Notes: generated from the sequence alone by a model not told the origin. Shown: positions 1-13,089, numbered from the stretch's first letter. The stretch is 64,000 bases of DNA from Prunus persica (GCF_000346465.2 NC_034009.1:32715251-32779250), one strand, 5' to 3'. Numbers and translations are program-made.

Positions 1-2858
1 TGCTATGTAAATCGATAGACGACTTGTTTCAAAGTGGCGCAGATCAACCCAAACCTGATGCTTTGAACCAACTTGTGCAGAAGGTGACATTTCTACTTAT
101 ACATGACCAATTCAGATGCTGGTCTCTTCATGGGATTGTAATTTGTAAAAATTACTAGTACTCTACACCATTAATGTCATAATTTGCCTTATCATGTTTA
201 CACTATTGTCAACTCTGCTGAACCAAGTAGCTGTTTGTTGGCTTATTGTTGACATGGGGTCGTTTTCAAAATCATTAGTTTGTTCAATTGGATTGGTTTT
301 CCTGGAGCAACCTTATCAGTGCAGCTATATGGCTCTTCTTACATTTATAAATTGTCTCCAAACTATTCAATGATTACTGTCTCCTTCTAACAATTTCATT
401 TGTGTTGTGTGTGCGTGCATGTAAACTTTTCCCATTTTGAGCTTGTTAACAGCTGGTAATCAATTTTTCAGACTGGTTTTGGCATGGAGGATATTTTGCG
501 AAAGTACATTCGCTATACTTTGAATGAAAAACCGTTCAACCCAGACGTGGTTTCCAACTTAATTCAGCTCAGAAAAGCTTCCATGTTCGATGACTCTCAG
601 GTTGCTGAAATTCTGAATGAAATTTCAAGAAGAATTGTACGAGACAAAGGTAACTAACTCATCAAACAACTGCTCTCATTACTTGTATGGTCTAATTACA
701 AAACATTTCATTTTCCATGGAAAATTAAATAATATGCTGAGGACCATACCGCTTCCTCCTACATGTGAGTTAGTACGCTTAGAATGTGCACTCTTTCTTC
801 TACACTAATCTTTTGATACCCCCTTTTCATTAAACATGTGAGTTACAAAAGATGGATGCTTCTAGTGCGTTTAGAATGAGCACTCTTTCTGCTATACTAA
901 TTGGTTGCTTTACCATTTAACGAACTTATATCATTGAGAAGTTAGAAAAGTGCTTTCCAAAACTGTGCTATCAGATGCTGACTACTTGTTTGCGACTTCC
1001 AGGCCCAGTTGTAATGGATATTTCAGGCTACACTGAAAGGGGTTTCAAGAGAAAACTAGCTGTTCAAGCCCTTTTTGGAAAGGTTTTCTATCTGTCAGAG
1101 GTAAGGGACTGAAGAGTTAAAAAAATGACTCTGATCAACTCCTTGTATGTTTCAGTTTTCCTCACCCTCTTTTTTTTTTTTTTTTTTTTTTTGTCATTAA
1201 AATTCTATTCTTCTCGCATAAAGTCACACGATACACATATTCCCATTTTGTGGTAATTTTTCCAATTATTTTGTTCAGTTAGACATGGTCAAAAACTACC
1301 GCATGATAAGAAAAAATATTTCACTTATTTTATTTAAGTTCCCAAACAAGTTCTTACCAGTTGTGCTATGCTGGAGAAATTCTTCTATGCAAAATAACCT
1401 TCTCACCTTCCCCATTTCACATGCTGGTCGCATGATCAGTTTGTTGTGATGAGGGCGGTCTCAGTATGTACCCGCTGGATGCTAGAATTTTTTCCTGCCG
1501 CGAATTCATTTTTGCTGGGAATGGTCAAACATGTTTGCTACACATGTGAGGGTTACGGTCTGAACCCCATTGTTTAAATTATCTAATTGGGTCCCCAAAA
1601 CATTTTTGTACTGAGGTGGTTAAGTTTATGAATTGTGAGCACGAAAATAGTGTTGTGCGAAAATACTCCAAGACCTTGTTGTTGATGGAATATGCGACGG
1701 CACACACACAAACCCCTTTAGAATAAAACACACACACACACACCACGAAGAGACTCAAGCAAACACACAAGAACACAAAGATTTATAGAGGTTCGGCCTT
1801 GTGCCTACGTTCTCTGGGTGATCCACCCAAAAAATTCACTAGTATGTAAGAACAACTTTGGTTACAACTTGAACCCCCTTAGCTCTCACAAGAACTCTAG
1901 CTCTCTTTTCTCCCATCCTTGTTAAAACCCTTGATGCCCTTGTAAACATCCTAGAATTCCCTCTTGAATTCTCATGTCTCGCTTCAAAACTAACCTAGCC
2001 CTAAAAGTCCTATTTATAATGCATAAGACTTTAGCTACAAGTTAACTGGGAATAAGAAACTATAAAACCTTATTAAATTAGACTAGAAAACTCCAAAATA
2101 ACAGAGACGCCAAGGCCAAAACTGGAGCTCCCTGGACGAAAACGACCAGTCGTGTGGCCACACCAACCGGTCGCCTACTCTATTGCTGCTCCTCCTTGCA
2201 ATTTCTTCTCCTTGTCCCGCTGCTCCCTTGCAGCCCTTTTGGTTTCCCTTCTCCTCCGCATCTATGGTGAGCCAACTTCAACAAATGGATGTCATTTTGG
2301 TACCATAACCTCAAAGATTCTGAGTTTTTACGCAAGTGTATAGAACAGCTTTTCCTATTTTTTTTTCCCTTTTTTTTTTTTTGGGTTGAGAAATCTGCAT
2401 ATCATCACTAAAATTTCATTGATTATTTTTGTCATTTTATGATTAGTTCTTGCCTTGTTTCATCTTGGTTATTATCTTGGTTATTTTGTGAATCATTTAC
2501 CTTTAATATGTTAATAATCTTCACGGAAAATTTTGGCAGCTGCCAGAGTTCTGTTCGAGGGATAGCTCCTTAATTGTCAAAGAAATATTTGGTGTTACTG
2601 AGTAGGCCTCTATCCTAATTTTCAGCTCTTATTTAATTTTTGTAAAAGAATGAGGAAAAAGAAATGACCAAGCCATTGTGATCAGAACGAAACTTTAAGA
2701 TCAATGTTTTCGGTGCTCTTGGTTAATTCTTCTTCTTCTTTTCTCTTATGTCCAGTGAAGATGCAGACAAATTACGGATACATGCGATCTCTGAATCTGG
2801 GGATATGGATTCCTTGGAAAAGATGGTTGATGCTTCAGATTCAGATGAATCTGGCTAG
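1..2858 (+). CDS. Conserved plant protein of unassigned function, 3' part only
   Basis: The 5' end lies outside the window. Exons chain in one frame with GT-AG borders: 1-83, 472-649, 1003-1100, 2540-2601 and 2756-2858 (stop TAG). The readable C-terminal part is about 174 residues. It includes GFGMEDILRKYIRYTLNE, a stretch rich in Asp, Gln and Arg, then GPVVMDISGYTERGFKRKL and LPEFCSRDSSLIVKEIF, and ends in an acidic Asp/Ser-rich tail. I see no membrane segment or catalytic motif. Continuous frame over five exons and an internally conserved look argue for a real gene. I do not recognise the family with confidence and assign no function. The 1101-2539 intron carries an LTR-like insertion. The next gene starts about 5 kb downstream. 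Confidence 0.8.
1660..2340. mobile_element. LTR-like insertion inside an intron of the first gene
   Basis: Within intron 1101-2539 there is a CA-repeat stretch (about 1702-1742). It is followed by a sequence of the type AGAGGTTCGGCCTTGTGCC, near 1788, which I know as a common dispersed motif in plant LTR retrotransposons. No intact coding region and no clean target duplication were found, so the limits are approximate. The surrounding exons are uninterrupted. Confidence 0.4.
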
Positions 2859-3250
2859 GGCTCTCTCCTTCTTGATTCACGTGCTCCATATCCAAGAGTT
2901 TTGGCACAGATAAAAATTCTGTCCATATAAGCGTAATCTGTTTCATTTCTGGATCATGTAGACTTAAAAATTTTGGTTGCAGCATCAGCCCAGATTCTGT
3001 CACATAAAGTGTGTATTATTAACTTTATTTTTAAATAGGATAATATTTGATTTATAGCTGAAAATTAATGGTATTCATTTTTGAGTTTCCTATTTGAATA
3101 GGATACCAAACACTACCCTAAATTTCTGATATCTATGAAGATGGGAGTAATATACGGTGGTGATTTACAAGTTGACGGACGTTTTGCTATATCAAGCGTT
3201 TATTTTCTGCCATGACAAGATGCTATCTTCTAGCCCACGTCTGATTCTAA

Positions 3251-3845
3251 GGGCTTGTTTGGGAGTGCTTCTTCTCGAAATGATTATGTCAGTAGCGTTT
3301 ATGCCAGTAGCACTTATGATATAAGCGCTTCTACAAAGAAATAGTTTGTCGTCTGGATGTCACATTTAAAAGTGCTTTCCCAAAATATTATAACAAACAT
3401 AGGAAATAAAAATTCATAGGATCCCAAAATAAAAACACAACTTTAAAAAGTTGTGAAATGTAAAGATAGTGATGGATTAATATAAGCTTAAAGGTTTCCA
3501 TGGGTATTTGGCATTTGATAGGTTTTCACGTCTGTTGGCTTTTTCGCAGAAAAGAAAAAAAAAGAAAGAAGGTATTTTGGCATTTAAAAAAAAATTAAAT
3601 ATGGGTATTTTTGGCATTTCAAAAGTTTCATTAAAGGGAGCCAAGTGTTTCCCTTGTTTTTGTCCTGCAGTACTGTTAAGAAGAAGCATCTCTCAAGTGC
3701 TTCTTCCAAGACCACTCAAAGTGCTTTTGGATATCACCCAAAGCCCTTTTGCAATTTTTGCCAAATACCATTTTAAAAAAGCATAAGTGCTTTTACCCAT
3801 TTAGAAGCGCTTTTCGTTGCTCCAAAAGCACTCCTAAACAAGCCC
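3251..3845. mobile_element. Tourist/PIF-Harbinger-like MITE
   Basis: A 595-bp non-coding element. The left terminus begins GGGCTTGTTTGGGAGTGCTT and the right terminus is its near-perfect reverse complement (one mismatch in about 20). It is flanked by the trinucleotide TAA at 3248-3250 and 3846-3848. Tourist-type MITEs are known for GG(G/C)C..TGTTTGG termini and TAA/TTA target duplications. Short open frames inside (for example on both strands around 3480-3790) are not coding. Confidence 0.8.
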
Positions 3846-3959
3846 TAAATCTCCCCTATAATAAATGCTGGCGGAGCAAAAAGAAAAGACATGTGTTGTT
3901 GAAAAAGCAGTTTAAGTAAATAAAACAAAACAATGGACAATTTCGACCAATCCATAGAT

Positions 3960-4390
3960 CGTTTGAGCTTGATGCATGGTGGTGGCTTGCTTCCCTGAAT
4001 CCACACTCTTCAGATCTCCTTTGTCGGTTCTCATGGACCTCTTTACTGGTGATGACGACATATCGGGTGGTCTACTTAGTTTGTGTGTGATTTTAGGGTT
4101 TATGTGTTGTTGGGGATTTTTGGTTGTGTTGGGCCTAAATTATGTGCATTATGGTTGGACTTTTATTTTGTTTGGTTGTGGTTTTGTTTTATTGTTCTGT
4201 TTGTTGTATTGGGCTTGATTGTAACTTTCTAAGGTAATGAAAGCTTCATTCCTTTGAGGATGATTTTTTAGGAGTTGTTAGGCCTCGCTTGATCTGTACT
4301 AGTTAGTTGTTGTTTTTTTTTTGGGGTTTGTCCTCCCCTATCTCATAAAAAAAATAGCTTCATTCCTTCAACCAAGAAAAAAAAAATGGT
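3960..4390 (+). mobile_element. Possible LINE 3' end relic
   Basis: A T/G-rich, low-complexity stretch with GTTTGT- and GTTGT-type runs. It is followed by two AGCTTCATTCCTT motifs and ends in an A-run at 4377-4386. This resembles 3' tails of plant L1-type LINEs. No reverse transcriptase remains and no target duplication was identified. The assignment is weak. Confidence 0.25.
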
Positions 4391-4425
4391 TAATTTCGAT
4401 TTAGTTCCCTGAACTCTTACTCTTA

Positions 4426-7200
4426 GGCCCCGTTTGGTTCATGGGAAAGGAGACTTGGGGATGAGAAATCAATTGCTTTCCCATGTTTGGTAAGTCCAGG
4501 CATGAGAAATTGTTTCCTAGCCCATAGAAAGTATGGGGAAAATGAAGCCATCCTCCCAACTTGGGAAATGAATTTTTCATTTCACATCCCTTGAGAAATG
4601 ATTTGATAGGACCCGATTCAAATTCCGCTTTGGAATTCGAGCCAAACCCTGTGCGTGACCGACACCTGGAGAATGTCGGGCACAAATGACCTATTTGCCC
4701 TTCTATATAAAATATACTAAAATAACAAGGTTGACTTCTACCGAAAAACCGGCAGAGTTTCCCTTGTAACTAGCTCAATACCAAAACACTTACACCTGTC
4801 AAAACAAGCATATATATACAACCAACTGCCAGCATACATAGATATACATTCCAACAGTTCAATTCTCAGTCTAGGGCAACCTATCAGAGCGATTACTAAG
4901 AATTTACAAAGGAGTGAATCCTTTTACAAACAAAAATTCTACATCAGAAGAAAGGCGCGGAAGATGGGAAATGGCCCGGTGGTGGATTCCTGTGCACGTC
5001 TACTGCCTGGGGGCGCAAAACACGAAAAAGGGTGAGTGGACCCAAAAACAAAGTTTGGAAAATAACATATGAACATACTAACCCCATTGTAAAAACTGTC
5101 ATATACTAGCTTATTTTCTTTATTTCTGAATCAATGCATGTATATAATTATACATTTGAAAACAGTTTAAAACTATCACCTAGATGTACCCTTATTTCCG
5201 TCAATTCCTTGTATCCGTCAATTCCTTGCATCACCATGGGTGACACATACTCGCAGGTCTCAGTGACACGAGGTCAGTCTGAGCCGCAACTCGCAGGATT
5301 CAGGGAACCGTAGTCCACCTTTATCTGCATTACTCGCTCCACACGAGTTCGAGTACCAAGGAACTCGTGGGGCAATTGTCAAGCATGCTGACTAAATCGA
5401 AGGCAACAAATATAATCCGAAGGCAACATTTAATATCTGAGTACAAGGGGGTTTAAGAAAATATAAAGTTTCTGAAGCAAAACTGTTAAATCATTAACTT
5501 TTTGTAACATTTAAAATTCTGCTGCCATTTATCTGATAATTAACGAGAATATCTTTTCCTATATTCTTTAAAGGAAATTTCACTCGGCAGCATGCAACAT
5601 AAAATATTTAACAGCATAAAACAGCTTATAACTAAAACTGAACTGCTTAAATTCATTTATTAAAACACAGAGTCCACTCACTGATAGTCTGAGCTCGCTG
5701 GACCTCTTGAAGGTCCCTCATGCGGGTCAACTGGTGCCCGGGTGCCTGATTCAATGACCATAATAGTCTATTAATACAATATAGTATTATATTAAAAATC
5801 CTACCCCGGCTCCTAAAAGTACGTGCGTCAATTTAAAGTGATCCCTATGCCCATAACAGCTTTCCTTCCACGTGGGATAGTTTAGCGGTATCTTGGGACT
5901 CAAAAAGCGCTAAAGTCCAAAAAGTCAATCCGGAACCCCACCGGTCCATGACCTCACAATATGATCCGGATGCCGCTAGAAGGTCCAATATATCTAGGAC
6001 ACATGACCCGAGGGTATTGGTGTCGATCGGACGGTCGGATTAATCACGATCGTGTAATCGCATAATTTCTAAACCTTAGCCCTAGGGTTCGTGATTTCGG
6101 AGTATCCGGGGCTCCGATTCACAATCCGTCGATTCCTACACGTTCCTGAAATTATCTAGAGTAACATATCTGAAACTGGTTACGATCTAACGGCTCAACA
6201 GTATTGAATCCGATAATCGCACAATTTGGAAAATCCGTTCGAGGCTCAAACGGTATCCAAATTGAGATCCGCGAATTCCTACGCGCTCGTGACAACCAAA
6301 GGATCGTATCAAGACACAATGCCACTGCACTACACTCGCCCACGCGCCGCCGCACGCGCCGGTAGCGATGGGTGTCCAAAGCGATTACGCATCGCCGGAA
6401 AATCTCAAAACCAAGGCTCCAAACTCCTATCCTAGGTATAACACCATATTTGGAACCACTTTTGTTCTTGGACCAACCCCAAAAACCGACCGGAAGTGGC
6501 CGAACACGGAGGCCGAAAACCGACTGAATTCCAAATTACAAACTGAGTTGGCTACGGTCAAAATCGATGCAAACCTACCCAACCATCAGCTAGAGCATGG
6601 AAAATAGGTAGAAATCCATACCTTACTCAACAAATTTGGAGGAGAATTGAAGGAGAACGAGCGGTTGCAAAACTATGCAAAACCGACTCATTTTTGGACG
6701 GAATTCGGCGAAAACAGCGGCGGCTGGCAGCGGAGAGTGGTCTGGGCTTGAAGACCGAACCGAGCTGGTCCTGTTGGCACCGACGGCAGGGGCAGAGATG
6801 GTCGGTGGCGGGAGTTCTGTCACTTAGAAGGTGATGGCTGGAGGAAGGCAGCGGGAGAGGGAGAGAGAGAGAAAGAAAAACTGAGGGAGAGAGAGAAGCT
6901 GAGGGTTTAAATCTGATTTTGCAATTTATCATTTTGTCCCTCGTGGTATTTTAACCGTATTTTCTTCGTTAAAACTCCGATTCGAGTCTACTTCGTGTCT
7001 ATGAACTCGTCGTGCTCTACGCAACGGTGTATGTGAAATTGTCAAATTCCTTTTCGGTCAAAAAGTCAACTTTTCGTTCATAAATTATTCTAAGGGTAAA
7101 ATTGTCTTTCCGCATAATAAATTACTAATTAAATATGAATTTTAGGTTTGGGTCATTACATGATTTCCCCTCACATTCATTCCGTGAACCAAACGGGGTC
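4426..7200. mobile_element. Second Tourist-like MITE, split by a solo LTR
   Basis: The left terminus GGCCCCGTTTGGTTCA at 4426 is matched by an inverted copy ending at 7200, flanked by TTA at 4423-4425 and 7201-7203. Removing the LTR insertion (4604-7160 plus one 5-bp duplication) leaves a MITE of only about 210 bp. The LTR arrived second, which gives a clear order of events. Confidence 0.8.
4604..7160 (-). mobile_element. Solo LTR, 2557 bp (copy 1, minus orientation)
   Basis: Read on the minus strand it starts TGTAATGACCC and ends TCCTATCA, the usual TG...CA of an LTR. A 5-bp target duplication TGATT flanks it (4599-4603 and 7161-7165). The same sequence recurs in the opposite orientation at 22793-25354, which fixes both borders. 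No gag, pol, primer-binding site or second LTR is present, so this is a solo LTR left by LTR-LTR recombination. It holds a CT-rich leader-like tract (minus strand, about 6835-6900) and a 79-codon + strand frame at 6368-6607 that is also open in copy 2. Confidence 0.9.
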
Positions 7201-7203
7201 TTA

Positions 7204-7619
7204 AAGCATGTTTACTCATGCACTCTCAATTTTAACGATTACATATCCTATGCTTTTCAATTTTTTACAATATGGTTCCGGCGTTAACTTCATTGTCACA
7301 ATTTCCGTTAATTGCTTGCGTGGCAAGCCTGACTTCAACTAATATTGAAAGAAGTGAATAGGTGAGACTCAGGTTTGCTACGCAAGCAATTAAAGGAAAT
7401 TTTGACGATTAAGTTAAAGCTGAAATCGAATTGTAAAAAATTAAAAAACTTAGAATACGAAATCGTTAAAATTGAGAGTACATGGATAAACGTAATTCAG
7501 GTTACTAAAATGAAATTAATTCACAAAACAATAATTGTTAACACACTAAAACAGAACAGAGGGGTTAAAAGTGAAAATTTATTTATTTATTATTATTTTT
7601 TTCTCAGTGAATTATTATT
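7204..7619. other. Intergenic spacer, nothing recognised
   Basis: AT-rich spacer between the second MITE and the LIP1P leader. A short open frame at 7375-7638 is lysine-rich from base composition and shows no family features. Confidence 0.4.
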
Positions 7620-9105
7620 TCTGCATTGGGTGGAATAGCTAGTAGTAGAGTACCAACCCAACAAATGGCGGAAAGTTCAAGGTGGAACAAGGTTACAAGT
7701 AGGGTGTTCTCCTTCTCTTCTATGTCGTCTCGTCGCTCGCTCCTCTCACTCTCAGTCTCTCAGCAGCCTCCGCCTCCGCGCCTCTCTCCTCTCAATATCA
7801 CGCAGGTCAGCTTCTCTCATCTCTCTGTATTTTATCCCTTCGATCCTCCTGCTACGCTAACTCTCTCTCATCCAAAACTTCTCAGCCTCTCCGCTCCATC
7901 TCAGCTAACTCTCTTTCTCATCTCATCTCAATATCAGGTACGTATGTGTCCTCTAGCTGCAATTGCTCTGTATTTCAACTTGATTTTACAGACTTAGGTT
8001 TGTGGAAATTAATTTGGGGATTTTGTTTTAATTGGTCTGTTGTATGTTTGTTTAGACCTGTTAATGAATAATGAATCAAACACATTGTCATAGAAATAAT
8101 TACCGAAAAAGTAATGCTAGGACAGCAAATATTTAAACAAAATTTGAGTGACACCATGAATGTAATTATCAAAAACTAATAAGCCTCTTAAAGAGTAATT
8201 AACCCAAGTTTAACCCAACCATCCCTCCCACCAGCTACTACACTTAACAGAAGAGCCATAATATATCGTCGGCTAGTCAAATTGCTCATCGTCAAACTAC
8301 TGCACCACACTGCTGCTCAACAACCTCACAACCACACCATCATTTTGCAAATTTTAGTAGAACCCGAAACGTAAAGAATGGCTAGATCAGAGATTAATTG
8401 AAACACCTCAATAATTAAAGAATTTTCTCAAATAATCTGCAACCAGGTCCTGTATGGCTTTATGTGGTTGTGGGGTGTTTCTCAAAACTCAATCACGCAT
8501 TTTCAGTTATTTTATTTTATTTTATTTTAAAATTTTTATTATTTTTATTATTTTTTTATAATAGAAATGAGGAAAACGTCTTTTAGTTGTTGTTCTGTTT
8601 TCTGTGTTTTCAATTCTTGCTTGTCGAGCGCATTTTTCATCGTATTCATTTTGCAGAAATGGAAAACAGCTCCTGAAAACATTAACAAATGTGCCCTTAA
8701 TTTCTGAGGCATTAGTTCTTTGTTTTTGGTTAATTTCCGTTGGTATTAGTTCATGCTTGGGGATAATATTATTCTGTTGGTATGCTTGGGAAATTAACCT
8801 ACTGAATGATATGCTTGGTTAATTTTTGTTGTGAGCCTGTTTGGTTTGTTTTTAGGGTAAAATTCCATATTTTTATGTCTGTTTTTTATTTTATCAAATT
8901 ATATGAATCTGGCTTATTTATTTATTTATATCCACATGATATGAATATGTTTTAGTCTGTTTTTTGGTATAATGCATGGGCTGTTTAGATTCTGTTTTTA
9001 AGCTTGAGGTACTATTACAAACGCAGGAAAAACAAGGAGGCTCCTTCAAAGTGAAATTGGTGGTGGATTGCAATCAAATCTTGAGAAGAGAAGAAAGTAT
9101 TGAAA
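7620..9105 (+). promoter_or_regulatory. LIP1P 5' leader region with an intron
   Basis: A pyrimidine-rich stretch from about 7660 is typical of plant 5' UTRs. It ends at a good donor, CAG|GTACGT at 7937/7938. A matching acceptor (ACGCAG) precedes 9027, from which the sequence runs to the start codon. The intron of about 1.1 kb is therefore in the leader. A 5' frame beginning at 7665 (MAESSRWNK...) could encode an alternative N-terminus but does not splice in frame convincingly. Confidence 0.5.
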
Positions 9106-12100
9106 ATGATGATTCAACAGGTGCAATGTTCATCATGTTGGTCAACTATCCCAATTGATATTCCAAAAGGCCAGATTATGTCTGCAGCAGCAGGAGGAGC
9201 ATCATCATCAAAACCCTTGAATGTGCAATCGAGGTCGAGGAGATTACGATGTGAGGCGGTGGTGGGGCGGCCGCACACAGGGAGAGACCCAAATGTGAAG
9301 AAGGCTGACTGGTTAAGGCAGAAAGCCCCACAAGGAGACAAGTATGAGGAGGTCAAGGAGTCATTGTCCCGTTTGAATCTGAAGACGGTGTGCGAGGAGG
9401 CCCAATGCCCAAACATCGGGGAGTGTTGGAATGGAGGTGGGGATGGCATTTCCACCGCCACTATCATGCTTCTTGGGGACACCTGCACCCGTGGCTGTCG
9501 TTTCTGTGCTGTCAAGACCAGCCGAACCCCTCCACCTCCCGATCCCATGGAACCTCTCAACACTGCTAACGCCATTGTCAGCTGGGGTGTCGATTATATT
9601 GTTTTAACCAGTGTCGATCGTGATGACCTGCCCGATGGTGGAAGTCGACATTTTGCTCTAACCGTCCAAGCCCTCAAGGTAATTCTCTCACCCATAACTA
9701 ACTTTGAATCTTTCCTAATCATCTCATACACACATAACCTTCCTCCTCATGCAATACTCACTGTTTGTTTGGCAACATAAGCCTTGATTTGATTGTAATG
9801 CATTCAACTAATACAAACTTATTTTGCACTTTTGCAGACTCTCAAACCTGACATCATGGTTGAATGTTTAACTTCTGACTTTCGTGGTGACTTGACGGCT
9901 GTAGACACTCTGGTCTACTCTGGGCTTGATGTCTTTGCTCACAACATTGAGACTGTCAAACGCCTCCAGCGAATTGTCAGAGACCCTCGGGCTGGGTCAG
10001 CTGCACTACCCATTATCTTATTTTTCTTCTTCTTTTTTCTATTTCTTTTCCCCAAAGCCTTTCAGTTATATATTTTGCTTACTTGTCATCTGCATCATGC
10101 ACCACCCATTGTCCGTTTAACTTGTTGTTTGGGCATGCTTGTTATGTTCGCCCACAAATTACCATAAATACAATTGGAGTGTCATCTCCATTATGCTAGC
10201 AGCATAGATTATACACTTCCATTCACCATGTAGCTTAAACAAAGGGAATTTAGACACCAAAGGAATTCTTCTGGGTTAATGTGTACCATAATTTTGATAT
10301 TAGACACAGCAGCACATTTGCATTAACCCACATTGATCTATACACATGCCTGCAAGTGCGTGTATAAGCGCCACATGCTTAGGCACAAATGCTCAAACTT
10401 GTTGTATGCTTACACACAGAGAAATGGGGCTACTGAATGTCATGTTTTGTAGATATTCCCTTTTTGATGAGTCAACAGGCTCATCAAGTTATATCAAGAT
10501 ATGCATTGCTTACTTATCTATTCCCTTTCTCCTCTTAGCGTAGCTTAGCTTGTTCACTTGGGGATAGGCAGATGGGTTTTGGGTTAAACTTAAATGTGAA
10601 TGGTACATAATTGGTGTTTGATCTTAAAGGAGGTGACTTTGAAATCCATATATTCCAATAGTTTGCACATGAAATGTGGTCTGTGAATTGTAAAGTTTGC
10701 ATTTTTCAATGATGTCAACAAGAAACTTGGATAAATCAAAATTGTTTTACAGAAGTTTCGATTCAAATGGTCCCTTAACTAAATTCTTCGTTCAAATGGT
10801 TCCTCAACTCTTTATTATAGGGCGAACTGGTCCTACCGTAAGATTTAGGTCTGCACCTTATGGTAATCATACCACTTCCTTTCTGAAACTTATAAATTCT
10901 CTTTACTTGGAATCTTGATTTGTATAAGTTTGCTTCCCTCTCCATGTCCAACCAATGGATGCAAGTGTTAGGGGACCTCTAGTTGAAAAAATTAGTGAGA
11001 TTGAGTTGTAAGTGTCCCATGTTTGCACCAATCCAAATTCATCTGATCATATTCTCGTATCTTAACTGTTGGTTTTCAGTGATAGACCACATTAACCACT
11101 TTCAAAAGCCTTGATATGGAGAAAAACCTGTCCAGGCATCCCACTCAGAATCTGTCCACCTACTTTGTGGCTCTTTGTAGTTATGAAACTTTCGATGTGC
11201 TCTCACTCATTGTAACTTAAGCCTCTTTAAGTTGACGAAATGACACATATGGAACTTCCATGGATTTCTAGAGCACAGAAAATCATCCGTCTGTTTCTAA
11301 GAGCGTCAATCCAGTTTAGGGGTAAATGTCTCGATAGTAGGGTAGTTAACCTAGTACATCATCTGCTTTTCATAGATTGGTTCTCATTCTGAAATTGTGC
11401 TCACTGCTGCTACTTGAGATTATTATATTTAATCTGGTAATGCAGGTATGAGCAGAGCTTATCTGTTCTAAAGCATGCAAAAGAAAGCAAGAAGGGGATG
11501 ATAACAAAAACTTCTATAATGTTGGGCCTGGGAGAATCAGACGACGAGTTGAAGCAAGCTATGGCTGATTTAAGGGCTATAGATGTTGATATATTGACAC
11601 TTGGACAATATTTACAGGTTAGTTAATACGCATAGCTTTCATGTATTTAGCGTTGAGTACTTCATGCAAATACATTGGAACTTACAGTTTGTAAGACCGG
11701 TGCCATTTCATATGAGTCCCCAAGGTTGGACCAGGTTAGCCCTGGAATTTTGGCTGTCTATTCGCGTCATATAATTGAAGAATGGCTGTAATCTGGCCCT
11801 GTTTACCTGTGTTAGTTTTTATTTGCCATAAGCGATCCACTTTACTGTTTCTGAGGCAATCCTCAAATGAGACTAAGTTACTCCAGTAGAATTTTGTGAT
11901 AAAGACTTCGATTCTAAATTGCTTAAATTGTTGCAGCCAACTCCATTGCATTTGACGGTCAAAGAATATGTTGTCCCTGAGAAATTTGTTTTCTGGAAGG
12001 AATATGGGGAGTCTATTGGATTTCGTTATGTAGCCAGTGGCCCCTTGGTGAGATCTTCATTAATGTCAATTGTATAGAACATGAGAATTATCTTTTGTTA

Positions 12101-12259
12101 CCATTCTTGATTGAATGCAGTAACCTAGTTTTGCCATTATTGATGAGAAATCTCAGTGTCGATTAATTTTTTCAGGTCCGGTCCTCATATAGGGCGGGGG
12201 AGCTGTTTGTTAAGACGATGGTCAGGGAAAGGGTTAAGGGCTCTACTGGCATATTTTAG
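9106..12259 (+). CDS. LIP1P: Lipoyl synthase, chloroplastic
   Basis: Inserts two sulfur atoms into protein-bound octanoyl groups to make the lipoyl cofactor of plastid pyruvate dehydrogenase. It is a radical-SAM enzyme with two 4Fe-4S clusters. Exons: 9106-9678, 9838-9995, 11446-11617, 11937-12047, 12176-12259, giving 365 residues. The auxiliary-cluster cysteines follow CX4CX5C (C96, C101, C107) and the radical-SAM cysteines CX3CX2C (C127, C131, C134). The C-terminus keeps the RSSY motif whose serine ligates the auxiliary cluster. The first ~55 residues are Ser/Arg-rich, consistent with a transit peptide, which favours the plastid over the mitochondrial paralogue. I chose the ATG at 9106 because the only upstream in-frame codon, 9100, is TTG. 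Family length is similar. Confidence 0.95.
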
Positions 12260-13089
12260 CAACTTTTATGGACTCCCATTTTTATGGCTACCGAAGCAAC
12301 AAGAATTTAGTGGCATGAACAGCTGAAAATAGGGCAAAGTTGTAGTTGCAATGAGCCAATGACCATAATTTTTTTTATTTTTTATTTTTTAGGTTCTGAG
12401 TTTCATAGGTTTGCTATACAAGTATCTGTTCAATTGAGAATGTTGATGTGCCGTGCCGCAATCATTTGTTTGTAAACATAATTACTTTTGCGTTCAAGTT
12501 ACGGTCAATTGACCCCAATAATTATTTTTATTCCCCAAAATCTCAAGTAAACATATGCACAACGTTATCCTTAATGTTCTTGAGCTTCTCTTTAGAGGGA
12601 GGGACAAAATGTTTAGTGTTCACGCCCCACAATGATAAATTTTTGGCTCTGCTGACTTCTGATGGCATCCAAAAATACAAATTAATTCTCAGTTTCGGTA
12701 TAGAAGACGAGATAAATTTGCGTAGTTGAACTTGAGGGAGTTGCACAGTTGGGACAAATGGTGGTTGTTACCTGAAGCAGTCAAAAATGAAAACGAAGAG
12801 GTGCTTTTTTTTCAGTAATTGGCTTGGTAATTCGAGTTATGTGTGTGAAACCCAGAAACCAAGTCAGGACTCGGACAGAACTCAACTCACGCACAAGACA
12901 AGAGTGACAATGCGCATAACAAAATAGGCGCACGCACAAGTGCGGTGTGCAGTGCCCATGTGGGTTGGGTGGTGTGGTGTTTGTTGGCATTTCGAAACTC
13001 TATCTATTGCCTCTCTCTCTCTCTCTCTGCCAATTGCCAAAAGCATAATTTTCTTTAAAAGAAATTTGAACCTACCTATCAATATCTCT
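12260..13089. other. LIP1P 3' UTR and spacer with a repeat-like relic
   Basis: The 3' UTR probably runs to about 12430. Between 12450 and 12740 there is a degenerate stretch with weak open frames on both strands that looks like transposon debris. I could not assign it to a family. Confidence 0.35.

Noticed and set aside
7665..7997. Separate small gene (MAESSRWNK…)
   Set aside because: Pyrimidine-rich and Ser/Leu-biased, just before a good donor; better explained as the LIP1P leader exon.
9114..9575. 153-codon open frame on the minus strand
   Set aside because: Antisense shadow of LIP1P exon 1; the + strand carries the radical-SAM motifs.
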